DNA from: M55B165 sp051744245
GTDB taxonomy: Bacteria > Actinomycetota > Humimicrobiia > Humimicrobiales > Humimicrobiaceae
Reading direction: 5' to 3'
Length of the DNA: 6,235 bases
NCBI GenBank assembly: GCA_051744245.1
Contig: JBNJCV010000086.1
Span: forward strand, 1 to 6,235
The position numbers and the translations under genes were made by a program. Below are positions 5,769 through 6,235 of the stretch, in pieces (the first letter of the stretch is position 1; each line of letters opens with the position of its first letter). Under the pieces are notes generated by a model that did not search any database, was not told the origin of the DNA, and worked only from the letters and a program-made list of their open reading frames with translations.

Positions 5769-5784
5769 AGAGTTAGAGAGTTAG
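5769..5784 (+). repeat. 8-bp perfect tandem duplication disrupting the transposase
   Basis: AGAGTTAG occurs twice in direct succession (5769-5776 and 5777-5784). Removing one copy joins KENIMKEL to EVEKRLIKNPEVPLK in one frame and removes the TAG at 5782-5784. The second copy therefore looks like a slipped-strand duplication in a once intact gene. Confidence 0.75.
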
Positions 5785-6235
5785 AGGTTGAAAAAAGGTT
5801 AATTAAAAATCCTGAAGTTCCCCTTAAGATCGTATAATTACAGCTATATAAAAGGCTAGCCTCACTTTACGGCCAAAAAGTTTCAACACCAACCATTATA
5901 GATAGGGCCAAAAGAAGTGGGCATTACTTAAAGAAACCTAAAAGGAAGATCCATAACCGGGAAGTATCGACCAATTATATAGGAGAACTTATGGGCCATG
6001 ACAGCTCCCATCACAAATGGAGCCCCTATGCGGACAAGAAATGGTACCTTAATACCTCCATCGATGACTGCAGCAGAAACCTTCTTTACTACAGGCTTAC
6101 CGAGAGAGAAACATCCTGGACCCATATTGAGGCTTTAGAGGTGGTAGCCCTAAAATACGGGCTTGTCTACTCATATTATGTGGACTGCCATTCAATATTT
6201 AGATTTGTTCAAGGAAGGGATAGTTTCTGGAGAAA

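Larger units (their letters stand above)
5537..6235 (+). pseudogene. DDE (integrase-core) transposase, frame broken and cut by the window edge
   Basis: This is the N-terminal part of an insertion-sequence transposase. The first open segment (5537-5734, 65 codons) carries a helix-turn-helix around residues 25-50 (YIQEILGIKKTRFFALVKKY). The protein then continues in other frames: TTIRITKETKENIMKEL, then EVEKRLIKNPEVPLK, then YNYSYIKG, then a long open segment from about 5859 to the end. The last contains TPTIIDRAKRSGHYL, GHDSSHHKWSP (first catalytic Asp, 6000-6002), SIDDCSR, and YVDCHSIFRFVQGRDS (second Asp, 6183-6185). The catalytic Glu lies beyond the window. This layout fits rve-type transposases often labelled ISNCY (ISDol1-like) or IS481-like; I cannot decide the exact family. 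Lesions are a shift at the seven-A run 5719-5725, an 8-bp tandem duplication (5769-5784), and a +1/-1 pair near 5830 and 5857. GC is about 48% near 6001-6060 against about 25% in the zinc-ribbon gene, as expected for acquired DNA. Confidence 0.8.

Noticed and set aside
5928..6125. 65-codon open frame on the minus strand.
   Set aside because: It is antisense to the conserved catalytic core of the transposase, which explains its openness.

Overview
The window is AT-rich DNA (spot counts: about 25% GC in the zinc-ribbon gene, about 48% in the transposase), with good Shine-Dalgarno sites (AAGGAG, AAAGGAG) and closely packed ABC transporter genes. A two-cluster ferredoxin and a clostridial-type ABC-2 exporter suggest an anaerobic, Firmicutes-like or related uncultured bacterium. 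No marker gene fixes the phylum, so this is inference.

Left part (1-3120), + strand. A small 2x[4Fe-4S] ferredoxin-like gene (103-486) carries an in-frame TGA exactly where the fourth cysteine of its first cluster motif should be. It is either a candidate selenoprotein or a one-base nonsense mutant. Next are a class I SAM-dependent methyltransferase (662-1354) and an ABC-2 exporter pair: an ATPase (start best placed at 1433) and a six-helix permease that starts 2 bases after the ATPase stop.

Middle (3121-4478). A 470-base AT-rich gap holds weak hairpins and no convincing gene. It leads to a 295-residue protein with no family I recognise, built as an internal duplication of a four-cysteine zinc-ribbon-like module.

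Right part (4479-6235). This part is decaying or mobile. A wreck of a PD-(D/E)XK restriction endonuclease, closest to the LlaJI type, is spread over several frames with stops at 4571-5069. A 467-base non-coding stretch follows, with a 13-bp inverted repeat, a nest of competing hairpins and a terminator on the minus strand. Then comes the 5' part of a DDE (integrase-core) transposase with its own promoter. Its reading frame is broken at several places, one of them an exact 8-bp tandem duplication, and it runs off the right edge.

The genes do not form one obvious pathway. The ATPase and permease clearly work together. The rest looks like an accessory region with a lost restriction system and a damaged insertion sequence. 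The observations most worth checking are the TGA in the ferredoxin and the duplicated zinc-ribbon protein.
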